Shown here in pieces: positions 25,327 through 37,792 of a stretch of DNA of 64,000 nt. The DNA comes from Periplaneta americana (Eukaryota; Arthropoda; Insecta; Blattodea; Blattidae), in NCBI RefSeq assembly GCF_040183065.1, contig NW_027185500.1, positions 186,001-250,000 of the forward strand, given 5' to 3'. The notes beneath the pieces are model-generated. The model worked only from the letters and a program-made list of their open reading frames with translations, was not told where the DNA came from and searched no databases. Positions within the stretch are counted from its first letter, which is position 1; the number at the start of each line of letters is the position of its first letter. Position numbers and translations under genes: made by a program.

Positions 25327-26011
25327 TATACAGCACTGCAGTGTGACAGAATCTTAAAACAAGAAGTACAGGTTTTACAAAATATCATAAGACACCTTCA
25401 CTTAACAAAAATACTGTAGTCTTTTTTTTAGTGGATTGTTCATTTTTTATGATTTTAGATCGAAAATTTCTTGAGAAGGAGGAAGAAAGCATAAACGAAG
25501 TAAAAACGGAAATGACGTGTTTGCTCCTCTCCCTCCCACATTAGCCGCATGTGAATTATCAGGAGTCGACTACCCAGACGCATATATTAAGAAGTTAAGA
25601 ATTAAGAATTAGCCATGAAATCTCGTGAAGGGCAAGGGTCTCCTGACTATGCAGGTTGGCTTGTTAGCGACTCCGGGAATGATGGTCACTTTTGTAATGT
25701 AATAGTTTGGGATGCTGTCTGCATTAACACTGACCTGTTCACTAGTTACTGTTTGGAATGTAATTGATGGTATTCGGAAAGTTATAAATTTTGATTGCTT
25801 TTTATATGTTAAATTAGATAGATATAGACTTATTCAACAATTACACATATATATATTACCAATAAAGAATTTACCCTTAAATCCAGTGCATGGGTCTTTT
25901 GACCATACACTTCACTATTAACAAGCATGAATACTGGTAGAAATTCAACAAGCAATCTTTATTTATGACAAAAATATCAGAATAAAAAGAACTCTGCCTC
26001 AATTGACTTAC
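25327..26011. other. COG4 intron, no feature seen
   Basis: No motif found. The interval ends at the COG4 donor at 26011. Confidence 0.4.
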
Positions 26012-26221
26012 CTAAGAGCCATTATCTGACGAATTTCAGTAGGAATGAGTCTCCAAGTGAGAGGTCCAGAATTATTACCCCAATATCTGATATTTCAGTT
26101 ACCCTCTCCAGGTTGAGAATAGTTGTCAGACGGGCAAACTTGTCACGTATAGACCACAATTAGTGCTTGTGAGGTAACTCACCAGTGCACAAGCTTCCTT
26201 ATCAAACACAAGACCTCCCAA
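26012..26221 (-). pseudogene. COG4: COG4-like exon, penultimate, two frameshifts
   Basis: The minus-strand acceptor AATGTTGCAG precedes LGGLVFDKEACALVSYLTST; then in another frame WSIRDKFARLTTILNLERV; then in a third frame YWGNNSGPLTWRLIPTEIRQ and IMALR. All three match the COG4 carboxy-terminal domain (LGGL.FDKE, RDKFARL, ILNLERV, WG.NSGPLTWRL). The exon ends at a consensus donor CTTAG|GTAAGT. Its 210 bases are two short of the length the flanking phases need, consistent with two single-base deletions. As written it cannot encode the domain. Confidence 0.85.
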
Positions 26222-26603
26222 CTGCAACATTACAAAATATTCAGAATCCTTTATTTCACTAACTTGTCATCTGCAAACTTAATATGGCTGCAAATTTCAA
26301 ACCATTCAATTATAGAATAAAAATGACATGACACTTCTGCATACAAAATAATCTTATAAGTGTAAGATTTTAAGCTTTCATGGTAATTGTCTTCAAAGCA
26401 GACATATGGGTATTTCACTATGTACTGAAACTTGGACCAGTTTCTTGGGGTAGCCAGACATAACAGGTGATCCTTCAAGTCGTACTAAATGCCCTGAAGA
26501 TGCACTTCGAAACATTGAAGACATATGGTGGGATACCCAAAGTCTGCTTCTACTTTTAAAGAGCATTAATACATAATAATCAGTCTGTGTGCATCGAACT
26601 CGC

Positions 26604-26788
26604 CCTGTTGAACGTGGATTTCAATACAACTTTCTCCATGTGACTAGTGACCTCACAGTTAGAATCCTGACTAATGTATCATAATTGCTTGTAGTTGAAG
26701 ATCCTTTAAAAATTCCTAACAACCCATCTAAGTTCATTATGAGGTTTTGAACAAATGGTTCATTGGCTTCATAACTAGCAAAGTCCTC
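26604..26788 (-). pseudogene. COG4: COG4-like exon, one frameshift, GC donor
   Basis: After the acceptor AAGTTTCAG the minus strand encodes EDFASYEANEPFVQNLIMNL, then DGLLGIFKG and NYDTLVRILTV. The frame then shifts by one base and continues VTSHMEKVVLKSTFNR. COG4 has EEF..YEANDPFVQ and LEKVVLKSTFNR in this order. Length 185 is one base short of a phase-0 exon. The exon would end AACAGG|GCGAGT, a GC donor, unless the GT was mutated. Confidence 0.85.
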
Positions 26789-27076
26789 CTGAAACTTAAC
26801 TGTAGTCCTCATCTCATACATAACATAAAATTTATTCTCACACAAATCAATGTCGTCAGTGACTATTATACTTACCATTAGGTCCAAGGATTGTGGTTTG
26901 AAATGCAGCTAGACTAGACGGCATTTCAGCTGCTATATGTGCCATAGCACTTCTGGTATGTGACGTCACAAGCTTGTACAGTAGAACCAATTGGAATTAG
27001 TGTATAACAAGTACTTCCCAAGTTTGTTTCTTCACGTGTGAGTGCTTCAATACATTGAATAACTAAAACTAACATT

Positions 27077-27080
<4 letters not shown>

Positions 27081-27113
<33 letters not shown>

Positions 27114-27125
27114 CGTGTGTGTGTG

Positions 27126-27156
<31 letters not shown>
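27081..27156. repeat. (GT)n microsatellite
   Basis: About 38 GT pairs with three GC interruptions. Thr-His reading frames across it are artefacts. Confidence 0.95.
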
Positions 27157-27189
27157 TTTTTAAATTGAAGAAGAGATTGTAAAAAGAAA

Positions 27190-30100
27190 AGTATTGCACA
27201 AGTAGGCATGGAAAAGAGTGTTTAAGGCGTATAATTATTTTAAAAATATTGACGAGCAGAACACTGCCGGCCATCTTGATGCTGGCTGCAATGTTGCCAA
27301 TGCGCAACGAACGACTGCAGAAGCATGCGGTGTGGGATTGAGAACCGTGCAAAGAATAGGCCTATTGTTAGTGAAGAAAGGAGGGTTTGTTTGGTGTCAT
27401 GCTTACAGTAATCAAAGGCTAAGGTCGTTATTGTCTTTTGATAATTTAAATTCTCTCCTGCGCTATTTGTATTGCACGTGTGCATGAAGTACGATGTGGC
27501 AATGTTCTACGCTGCATTGCTCTCTCTGTCTCTCTCGACACAAACGCTAGCAGACTACCGCCTTCTGAATTGCCGTTGACTCTAGGGGCAATAGATTTTT
27601 AATGGCGATATAAATCCTTAGGAAATGAAGCTGGGGACTCCGTTTAATAAATTTATTACATGTAGAAAAGCTTTGTTCTTTAATAACAAAGCTTCAGACA
27701 AAATCTACAATCTGTGCCGCATATAAAAAACAACCCTGCCCATCATTATCTCCAGCTACCATGTCAATGGGGTAATGAATTCTACTGTTGAAGACTCCAA
27801 TCTTGGAACTTGCGGGATGATGAAGCGAGGCTAAGCGGGGAATAAAAAACAACAGATAACATGCTGAAGCTTGTGTACTATCATTGCACTGTTCAATATT
27901 ACAAGACATTCTGAAAATAATTTCACCCATCGTAGACTGGAGATCGATATAGCTGGTGCAAATATATGAATTCCGGAGCAAGGGACATTCAGTTTTTTAT
28001 ATAAACGAGACCTGGGTGAAGAGCAATATGATATTTCGAAAATGTTGGCAAAATGAGAGTGTAAATGTCCACACGAATGTAAACTCTGAACGTGGTACAG
28101 TAGGAAGAATTAATGGGTTCCTTCCTAATGCAGAACTTATATATAAAGCCGGGAGATTACCACGGTCAGATAAACGCCGAAAATTTTGAAAGATGAGTAA
28201 TACAAAAATTGATATTCAATCTTCCTCCTCAATCAGTTACTGTGCTCCGTATCACTGTCTCCAGATCGACAAACTGCCATCTGTATATGCAGTAAAGACA
28301 GACATGATCTCTTGGCTTCGCAAGAAAGAAGTGAACTGTGATGAAAGTATGAGAAAGAACGACCTCTATAACCTTATTCTATCTCTGAAGCTAAAGCAAA
28401 AAAATTACAAAGTTGACAACATTTTGGAACAACATAACCACAAAGTTCTTAGATTGCCGCCTTACATCTGCGAGTTGATTCCAATTGAATTGGCTTGAAC
28501 TAAAGTGAAACGTATTGTCAGGGACAATAATGTCATGGGTAGGGCCCGGATAATTATGTAATTACATGTTTTTTCCTATCAACATTAAGATACGAGATTT
28601 GTGATATGTTGGAGTTTCATGCCAATTAGAGCCTAAAAACGTAAACTTGAAAGTACATATTTTTACATATTTTGCTCTTTAGTACATATTCTTACATATT
28701 TTGCTCTTTACATATTTTTACATATTTATTAATATTTCCATGCTTAATTGCAATTTTATTCGTTATTACATGCCTGCATATCTTACAAGTGTATGACCTT
28801 GCGTGAGAAGGTCAAAAAGGTTTTCTGTCTAGAATCTCTCTGCCTGTCCGTCGATCACGTGATGCGCACCTTGTCACTGCGTGTCCAAGCCATGCCAGGT
28901 CACTGATTGAAGCGCCAATTAGTCGCAGTTAGCTGGCGTGTGTAGATTGAACAATAACTTTGTGTTGTATGACTTCAGCATTTAATTCTTTTTTAATTTC
29001 AAGTTAAATGTTCCACTAAAAGATGCCGAAGGAAAAAATCTCACTCTGTGTAAAGTTAAAGCATTACACAGAGGAATTTGACAATTTATCCACAGATGGA
29101 AAGGTACTTTTTTGCCTTGTTTGTGAGAAGAATGTGCCCTGTTCTCAACGTTTTCAAGTCCTAGAACACTTATCCACGTCACATCATCGGGCCCATGCTT
29201 CGAAACCAAAAGCAGTTCTTACTCACTGAACCTCAACTCAGAAACGCCCAGAACCTCAGAAATCTCAGTTTGCAAGTGATCTGCGTGGTGCTATGGTTTG
29301 TGCTGATATCCCTATTTGGAAGTTAAAAAATCCAGCGCTGTGCGAGTTTCTTGAGAAATACACACGTGAAACTGTGCCAGATTAATCTACAATCAGAAAG
29401 AACTGTGCACCTGACTTATATATGGAAACAATCAACTCTATTCATTTGGAAATTGGTTGTGATGATCTCATTTGGATTTCAATTGACGAGGCAACTGATG
29501 TATAGGAATGATATATTGGAAATGTTATATTGGGCGTGTTGAAAGATAATGAAGCGAGTAAGCTTGTGTTGTTAACTTGTGAGGTGTTATCAAATGCAAT
29601 CATAAATATATTGCTAAATTATTTAATGATGCAATGGGGCTTTTGTGGCCCGATGGGGTGAAACACAGTAATGTCTTCCTTCTTGTGACTGATGCAGCAC
29701 CATATATGTGCAAAACTGCCACAGCTTTCCAAGTTTTATATCCTAAAATGTTACATCTCGCATGTCTTGTGCATGCATTCCATCGCATAGCAGAACTGGT
29801 TCCATCTCAATTTTCTAAAGATGACACACTAATTTCGAATACAAATAAAGTATTTTTAAAGGCTTACAACAGAGTTGACAAATTCGAAGAACTGTTTCCT
29901 GAGCTTCCACTCCTTTTTCATTCAATCTTAACAAGGTGGGGAAGTTGGATTGATGCTGTAGGCTACTACCCAAAGAATTCTGATTCTGTGAAACAAGTTG
30001 TCCAGCATTTTTATTCCCAAGATGCAGTTTCTGTAGAAACAGTAAAGCAATCATTTAGTGATGCAAAGCTTAAAAATAATATTGCAATTTTTCGCATTTA

Positions 30101-30960
30101 TGCATTGCCATTAAATCTTTGGAGACATCTTCTTCCATACTCTCAGACAGGCTTGATGTTGTTCATTCTGCAGTCACGTCTCTGAAAAGTCTACAAGGGC
30201 CGGTTGTAGCTGCAGTGAAGGATACGCTTTCTTCCAGTTTGAAGAAAAACCGAGGATTCAAGGCTATCAGTGCTATTACAGAATGCTAAATGAAAGTAGT
30301 ACCGAAGTCTTTGAAATTGAGTACACACCAGAAGTTTTGTGCAAGTTTAAATATGCACCCATTACATAATATGAATTTGAACGATCATTTAGACAGTACA
30401 AAGCCATGTTACACAATAACAGGAGAAGTTTTCTATTAGACAATTTGAAACACATGTTTGTTCCTTATTGTTATGGTGTTCGTAATGTGGAAAATTAACA
30501 GCAATATGTAATTTTCAATTTTTAAGTTATTTACATAGATTATTATATCTAGTTGTAATATTGGATCCATAATATGGTATGTGTTAAGACATGACGTGAT
30601 CCTGTAGGTAGTCTATCAGCAACATATTTCAAGAAAATGTAGGGAAATTATGATATTATGTTACATATTTCTTGATATTTTAATGGTTTTATTCATATTT
30701 CAAGATTTTTAAATACACATATATGTACATATTTCACTGAATTTTAGTACATAACTATCCGGGCCCTAGTCATGGGTGACTTAAATTTACAGAAATTAAT
30801 GCAAGTGACAAAAACTGCACTTTCTCTTGTGACAAATGAAGACTGAGAAGGATTCTGTAGACACATTGAAAATATAGATAAACAATACTGGGAAAAAGAT
30901 GAACTCCTATCATATGTGATTAATGAAATTCGTGGGTTTGAGTTTTCGCCTTGATTTTCT
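27190..30960 (+). pseudogene. DDE_3-type (Tc1/mariner superfamily) transposase relic, split by hAT
   Basis: Forward fragments: VFKAYNYFKNIDEQN and RTTAEACGVGLRTVQRI (helix-turn-helix) near 27215-27360. Next come FYINETWVKSNMIFRKCWQ (first catalytic region) and GRINGFLPNAELIYKAG near 27975-28150. The 28193-28498 frame has APYHCLQIDKLPS, a WLRKKEVNCDESMRKNDLYN segment, and LRLPPYICELIPIELA (normally PPYH.Q.NPIEL). The carboxy end resumes after the hAT insertion at 30777 (DLNLQKLMQVTKTALSLVTN, then HIENIDKQYWEKDELL). Stops and frameshifts are present and the element's own ends were not found. Confidence 0.7.
28540..30768 (+). mobile_element. hAT transposon (CGGBP1-like), dead copy
   Basis: An exact 8-bp duplication GTCATGGG flanks it (28532-28539, 30769-30776). 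Inverted ends TAGGGCCCGGATAATTATG and TAGGGCCCGGATAGTTATG differ at one position. Coding order: 29023-29229 (MPKEKISLCVKLKHYTEEF, zinc-finger-like CLVCEKNVPCSQ), PALCEFLEKYTRETVPD (about 29335), then the 29634-30185 frame with DAAPYMCKTATAFQVLYPKM, LACLVHAFHRIAE and ILTRWGSWIDAVGYY (the RW of hAT transposases). A carboxy part ends near 30495 (FERSFRQYKAMLHNNRRSF). Several stops interrupt it. Confidence 0.9.
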
Positions 30961-31590
30961 TGTGCTACAATGTCTCTGTATATAATATCACTTGTAACTT
31001 CGTATATTTGTATTACATAATTTACATATAATATTCCCGTCATTCACTTCAAAATACTCACCAAATCCGATGCAAAAATATGCACCTGAAAACCTTCAAC
31101 CTTGGACATTATTATTCAGCACTTACGCTGTTTACGCATGCTAGAGTACTGAATGGTAAACGAATAGCCAACTTGAAAAACCTATCGGTCCCCAACATTA
31201 CAAGCATAATTATTATGAATTTAAGGGGGCTTACGACAGTGGTAGTGATAGTGATAACTGATAATATTAATAATACTGATGACTGGTGGCGAAAACAGCA
31301 ACACCACACCTGAATGTGACTTGCTCAACAGCTTCCGCTATGAGGTAGGAACAGAACAGGCTAGCATTACTAATAGGGGTCACTATCGCGAACTGTAGGG
31401 TCGCGTCGCATTTCTGTCAGGTTCCAGATTAGAATCTTCAACAGTACCTTAGACATTTCCCACCTCAAAATAAAATTCAAAACTGTTGTTTTAGCAGACT
31501 CAAGGAATGTCACAGATGTTAATCACACCCGAAGGAATTGAAGACCAACAGAAATTATATTATTATTATACTCTTGTTTCATGTACGTTA
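30961..31590. other. No gene seen
   Basis: Nothing assignable. A TGGGTGGTCCAAAAAATAT end motif of a mariner-type element begins just after, near 31598. Confidence 0.4.
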
Positions 31591-31594
31591 TGTA

Positions 31595-32480
31595 CTGGGT
31601 GGTCCAAAAAATATCTACCATTTTCAAAAAGTTGTTGCTGTTTTTTAATGCCAGGCATTTGACAATAAAGTCATTTGACCTCTTGCAATCCAATATTTTT
31701 CAAAGATATTGTCATGGTCAGCCACTGAAGCACAGATTTTAGGGTGTTCCGAATCCATTTCTTGGTTTGAGTTGCACAATGGGCAGTTAGGAGACTGATA
31801 TATTCCAATTCTAGGCAGGTGTTTAGCCAAACAGTCATGGCCTGTTGCCAGTCTAAATGCAGCTACTGACGATTTGCGTGGTAAATCGGGAATTAACTGT
31901 GGATTATGAACCTCCAGAACCAAAATATACGAGGTGAAACTTACACATGTCTTCATTACGTTGCCCTATTTTGTTCTAGATGACTGAAGTGTGTATAATT
32001 CGTGATTCTTGATCTTTGACGAAATGACACTTAATATCCTGAACAACGTTACAGAGTATTACAGATCAAATGAAAGTGCGAAGATAATTTTAAACAAAAT
32101 TTCACTGAAGGAATGGTCAATTCTCAGTGTTATGACGCAATACTGGAAGACGAGATTATTTCTTTTCTGTATCATATTATCTCTGGTGAGAAAATGGAGT
32201 ACCATTTATTGACACCCAGCCACTGAATGAGCATTTTGGCAATAGTGATCTTGCTTCACTCGGAGATGTGTGGACTGGTCAGATCTCAATCCTTGTGGAT
32301 ATATCTTAAAGACAGAGTGCACTGGGATCGGTCAGCAACAAATTAATTACATAAAACGTGCAATTCAAGAAGAAATTTATGTTATTTCACTAGAACTTCT
32401 TCGAAAAATAACCTCCAATTTTGCAATCAAACTGTGTTGTATACAATGAGTAGCAGGAAGACACTTTGAAAATATTTTCC
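31595..32480 (+). mobile_element. mariner-type relic with LINE tail inside
   Basis: The left end CTGGGTGGTCCAAAAAATAT is typical of mariner-type inverted repeats. Carboxy-terminal coding remains near 32228-32440 include NEHFGNSDLASLGDVW and GQISILVDIS, which resemble the region around the last catalytic residue (usual WP.RS.DL.P.DFFLWG) followed by the usual helical tail. A LINE tail (31629-31912) sits inside. The right end was not found; the RTE at 32497 begins right after. Confidence 0.55.
31629..31912 (-). mobile_element. RNase-H LINE 3' end, 5' truncated
   Basis: The minus strand encodes NPQLIPDLPRKSSVAAFRLA and GIYQSPNCPLCNSNQEMDSE, almost the same as the carboxy end of the LINE at 40056-41100. 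It stops abruptly at about 31912, which is 5' truncation. Confidence 0.85.
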
Positions 32481-32496
32481 TCTACATAAGATAAGA

Positions 32497-35400
32497 CCAT
32501 GTATTGTGGGTCCCTATCACCACGGCATGGCGCGTCCTCAGGTTGCGGATAGAGGAGACGGCCTCCAGATATGGAGGGTAGCTGCGAATATATTGAATAA
32601 GCAGTCGTGGACAGCCGATAAGGGGTGGTAATCCAGCTTGGGGGTTGGGTGAAGGGCTAACAACCCATCACCGTAAAAAACAGCTTGTTACGAAACCTAA
32701 CAGTAAGCCTCGGAATGGGACTGATTGTCCGGCACGACCACAGCAAAGGAAAAAGGTTATAAGATTTGGTACATGGAACATAACTAGTCTTTATAGAACA
32801 GGAGGGATAACATTAGTAGCAAAAGAACTAGCTAGATATAGAATAGACTTCGTGGGAGTACAAGAGGTTAGGTTAGATGGGAATGGCATTTCACAAATAG
32901 GTGATTACTTATTGTATTATGGGGAAGGAAACGATAATCACCAATTAGGAACAGGATTCATTGTACATAAAAGAATAAAATCAGCAGTAAAAAAGGTCGA
33001 ATTTATCAGTGACAGGTTATCGTATTTAGTACTTAAGGGTAGATGGTGCGACATCATAGTTATAAATGCTCACGCCCCTACAGAAGAGAAAGACGACATA
33101 TAAAGGATAGCTTCTATGAGGAATTGGAACATACTTTTGATCAGTTATCTAGATACCACATGAAAGTTCTATTGGGGGATTTCAATGCTAAAGTAGGACG
33201 GGAGGATATTTTTAAACCAACAATTGGAAAAGAGAGCCTACTCGTAATTAGCAGTGACAATGGAGTTAGGTTAGTCAACTTTGCCACATCAAAAAATTTA
33301 ATTGTCAAGAGTACAACATTCCCCCATAAGGATATACATAAATATACGTGGACTTCTCCAGACGGAATGACACATAACCAGATAGATCACATCTTGATAG
33401 ATAAAAGAAGGCACACTAGTATAGTAGACATTCGAACTTTCAGGGGGGCAGACTGTAATTCTGATCATTATTTGGTGATTGGAGAATTAAGAGAAAGACT
33501 ATCAGTAGCCAAGCGAGTAGAGCAACAAGCTAATATTAGTAGATTCAATATTCTGAAATTAAAGGACGAGGAAACTAAGCAACGTTATCAGGTTGAAATT
33601 TCAAATAGGTTTGCTGCTTTAGCAACTGCTGACGAAGCTGGGGAAGAGTTAGATGTTAATAGCGTGTGGGACAATATCCGAGATAATATCAAAATTGCAG
33701 CTGAGCAGAGCATAGGTTATCATGAAACTAAGAAAAAGAAACCATGGTTTGATGAAGATTGTTCCACTGTAGTAGATAGAAGGAAACAGGCAAAATTGAA
33801 ATTCTTACAGGATCCAATTGTGGAGAATAGAGATAATTATTTCAATGAAAGACGGGAAGCAAGTCGTACACTTAGGAATAAAAAGAGAGATTACTTGAAG
33901 GAAAAACTGAATGAGGTAGAAACAAATAGTAAAAATAAAAACATTCGAGATTTATATAAGGGTATAAAGGAATTTAAAAACGGATATCAGGCAAGGGTAA
34001 ACGTGATCAAGGATGAGAATGGTGACTTGCTTGCAGACTCTCATTCAATCCTGAACAGATGGAAAAACTATTTTGGGCAACTGCTAAATATACATAGGCC
34101 AAATAGAAATGATGGGGACGAAATTGAAATACAAACTGCTGAGCCATTTATACTCGAACCCACACTTTCTGAAGTCGAAATTGCGATAGAAAATCTGAAA
34201 AATTATAAGTCTCCAGGTATCGATCAAATTCCAGCAGAATTAATACAAGAGGAAGGAAGCGCATTATCTAACGAAATTTATACGTTTGTACTTGCTATTT
34301 GGGAAAAGGAAACTGTACCAGAACAATGGAAGGAGTCCACAATCGTACCTATCTTTAAGAAGGGGGACAACACTAACTGTAGTAACTTTCGAGGAATATC
34401 ACTTTGTTGATGTTGTACAAAATTTTGTCCAATATTCTTTTGAGAAGATTAACTCTGTATGTAGATGAAATTATTGGGGATCATCAGTGTGGTTTTAGGC
34501 GTAATAGATCAACTATTGGTCAGATACTTTGTATTCGACAGATAGTGGAGAAAAAATGGGAGTATAAGGGTACAGTGCATCACTTATTCATAGATTTCAA
34601 AAAGGCATATGACTCGGTTAAGAGAGAAGTTTATATGATAATCTTATTGAATTTGGTATTCCCAAGAAACTAGTTCGATTAATTAAAATGTGTCTCAGAG
34701 AAACATACAGCAGAGTCCGTATAGGTCAGTTTCTGTCAGATGCGTTTCCAATTTACTGTGGCCTAAAGCAAGGAGATGCACTATCACCTTTACTTTTTAA
34801 CTTCGCTCTAGAATATGCCATTAGAAAAGTTCAGGATAACACAGAGGGTTTGAAATTGAACGGGTTACATCAGCTTCTTGTCTATGCGGATGGCGTGAAT
34901 ATGTTAGGAGAAAATCCACAAACGATTAGGGAAAACGCGGAAATTCTAGTTGAAGCAAGTAAAGCTATAGGGATGGAAGTAGATCCCGAAAAGACTAAGT
35001 ATATGATTATGTCTCGTGACCAGAATATTGTACGAAATGGAAATATAAAAATTGGAGATTTATCCTTTGAAGAGGTGGAAAAATTCAAATATCTTGGAGC
35101 AACAGTAACAAATATAAATGACACTCGGGAGGAAATTAAACGCAGAATAAATATGGGAAATCCCTGTTATTATTCGGTTGAGAAGCTTTTGTCATCTAGT
35201 CTGCTGTCAAAAAATCTGAAAGTTAGAATTTATAAAACAGTTATATTACCGGTTGTTCTGTATGGTTGTGAAACTTGGACTCTCACTTTGAAAGAGGAAC
35301 AGAGATTAAGGGTATTTGAGAATAAGGTTCTTAGGAAAATATTTGGGGCTAAGAGGGATGAAGTTACAGGAGACTGGAGAACGTTACACAACGCAGAGCT

Positions 35401-35708
35401 GCACGCATTGTATTCTTCACCTGACATAATTAGGAACATAAAATCCAGACGTTTGAGATGGGCAGGACATGTAGCACATATGGGCGATTCCAGAAATGCA
35501 TATAGAGTGTTAGTTGGGAGGCCGGAGGGAAAAAGACCTTTGGGGAGGCCGAGACGTAGGTGGGAAGATAATATTAAAATGAATTTGAGAGAGGTGGGAT
35601 ATTATGGTAGAGACTGGATTAATCTTGCTCAGGATAGGGACCAAAGGCGGGCTTATGAGAGGGCGGCAATGAACCTCCAGGTTCCTTAAAAGCCAGTAAG
35701 TAAGTAAG
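32497..35708 (+). mobile_element. RTE-type LINE, essentially full length
   Basis: Flanked by a 14-bp duplication TACATAAGATAAGA (32483-32496 and 35709-35722), so insertion boundaries are firm. It has a 5' leader, an endonuclease-reverse transcriptase reading region, and a short 3' end reading AAAAGCCAG followed by (TAAG)n. Its polyprotein is broken by three single-base losses and a mutated catalytic motif (see the next entry). Partial copies lie at 41233-41945, 45180-47297 (minus) and 59456-60414. Confidence 0.95.
32645..35689 (+). pseudogene. RTE endonuclease-reverse transcriptase, frameshifted
   Basis: The intended protein runs from MGEGLTTHHRKKQ to NLQVP at 35689. The APE-type endonuclease shows FGTWNITSL, VQEVRLDG, LGDFNAKVG, NQIDHILID and the catalytic SDH in GADCNSDHYLV. 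The reverse transcriptase shows FRGISL, GFRRNRSTIGQ, FIDFKKAYDSV and [11 protein letters not shown]. The active-site YADD is YADG, which should kill polymerase activity. Compared with sister copies, one base is missing near 33098 (EEKDD-HIKD), one in a T-run near 34404, and one near 34631 (REVLYN). The carboxy end has [13 protein letters not shown] and [10 protein letters not shown], usual for this clade. Confidence 0.9.
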
Positions 35709-35722
35709 TACATAAGATAAGA

Positions 35723-36160
35723 TATTAGTAAAAGTGCATTTGTAATTTCTCTCTAAATCTTTTCATTTCTGCATAATCGTACATTAATTTTGGTTGATAG
35801 GTATTCTCTGGAACACCATATGTGTGGCTGGCTTCAGATGATGAAATGTCTATTGTGTGTTCAAAACATTCTTGTGGATAACAATAGTTTGTTATTATTT
35901 GTAATCAAATATATAGCTACATTGGACATAGAAGAGCTACAAACAATTAAACAAAATGATAAGATCATAAACATATGTCCTACAGTTAGCTCTCCAATCA
36001 CCACGAGGCTATCCAGGCCTGAGAAGACCAGAATAGTATTGAAAAGGTCAATAGCATTTTGTAAGATATGGAACAGACCTTCAAGATCTCTGAATCGGTT
36101 GAGGACAGAAAATTAGGCACTGTTAAACTATATATCAAATCTGAAAAATACTCATTTATT
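35723..36160. other. No gene supported
   Basis: The forward frame 35790-36116 (108 aa) is open but shows no motif and has no better start context than chance. Confidence 0.35.
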
Positions 36161-36292
36161 TTTATTTTATTTTATTGGGTTATTTTACGACGCTGTATCA
36201 ACATCTCAGGTTATTTAGCGTCTGAATGATATGAAGGTGATAATGCCGGTGAAATGAGTCCGGGGTCCAGCACCGAAAGTTACCCAGCAACT
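36160..36292 (-). repeat. SINE family 1, 3' part
   Basis: Holds GGGTTATTTTACGACGCTGT, the TTATTTAGCGTCTGAATGAT segment and CCGAAAGTTACCCAGC, identical in order to 54273-54400. The tRNA-like head is missing, so the copy is 5' truncated. Confidence 0.85.
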
Positions 36293-37780
36293 AATTTATT
36301 CATACATATAAATTTAATAAAATAATAGTAATACAAAGTTATATGCTTCGGTAATGAATTGTGTTAATGTGTTCCCGCATCTCAACGACACACTTGATTT
36401 CCCTCTGAAAATCGAATACAGAAAACTAGTTACGTTTGCCAGATTGTACGTTTTTCCAGTTTTCTTACTTTTTTTACCTTAAAATAAATCTTCCATAATT
36501 TGAAAGCCATCTATGTTTTTCCTCCGCAATATAATTATTTTCAACATGGAATCTATTCGCCTATATACACACATTTATTTTGTGTTTGTGTTTAAAAAGA
36601 AGTAGACCTGATGGCTTGTTAGGAATGGTAATGACCTTACACCTTAAACAATAAACAATCAATTATATGCTACTAAATCTCTCGGAACTTCATATACATC
36701 TTCCTTATTTTTATATGCAAACCTTTCTTTCTTTCTTTTTTTTTTAATTAAAACAAATCTAGCAATCCTAAAACTGGTTTTTATGTATTTTATTTCTCTA
36801 GTGCAGCATGATGTCCCAACAACTTTCAGTTAAAACAGCGCCAGGCATGAGAGCGGCTCTGTTTAGCCGGCCAGAGCTGCTCTCGTTCTTCAATTGCAAG
36901 CCGGAGCAGAACGCTCACGCAGTGGCGGACTCGCATTACAACTACCTTCCCTGCATTAATATAACAAGAGCCATTGTTGTTCTAGTCATTCAGTCTGTCA
37001 GTACATAATAGTTTATAAGAATATCACATCAATCCATTGTAAGTATAGACTTTATAACACTCTTATTAATTTAAGGCACGGGCCTCCAAAAGGATCGTCT
37101 GCGCCGAATCACTTGCAAGATGCTACTTGCATAAGCTCATGACCTGGGGTGGGAGAGTTGAAGATGTGGACAGCGACAGGTGTGTTAACTAGAACAGTGG
37201 CGGTTTATTGTACGCTAGACATCACTGGGGAAGTTCGTGTACTTTTACTCAACGAAAATCACAATTTGTTAATAACACAAATAAAAATACAAATAAATAT
37301 ATAAACAAACTATAGACATTGGAACAATATGACAACTACTCGTGGTATAAACAATTAAATTCAAAACACTTTGAAAATAAACAATTATTAGGAACTACAA
37401 GTCCCATGGAAATTGAAATTAAATACATAATCATCATTAGTCTGATGTAAAAATAAACCAATATATTTGTCTACGTATAATAATGAATGAAATGCTTTCT
37501 ACTGAAATTAGCCTCTTCAGTTCCATATATTTGTTTCAGCAATATTGCATTGAAATCCGGAGTTACATCACACACTGCCAACCATAATTGGTCGTCCATC
37601 ATGCGGGTCCTACATTTTGACTTCGCGCTGTTTCAAGTTTTGTTTATATTACGTATCAACACATCCATGACGTGCTGAAAATTCAAAGTTTTCTCACAAA
37701 GCGCTTCTTGATGAAGAATGCAATGTACTATGTAGAAATCTGATACACCTCTTTCGTTAAGAAACACTTTTAGTCTGCCA
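36293..37780. other. No gene seen; short GC-rich island
   Basis: A GC-rich patch at about 36838-36935 (GCGCCAGGCATGAGAGCGGC onward) stands out from AT-rich surroundings, but I cannot assign it. Confidence 0.35.
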
Positions 37781-37792
37781 ATTAAACTCTTT

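Noticed and set aside
27047..27352. 101-codon minus-strand frame rich in Thr-His
   Set aside because: It is created by the (GT)n microsatellite.
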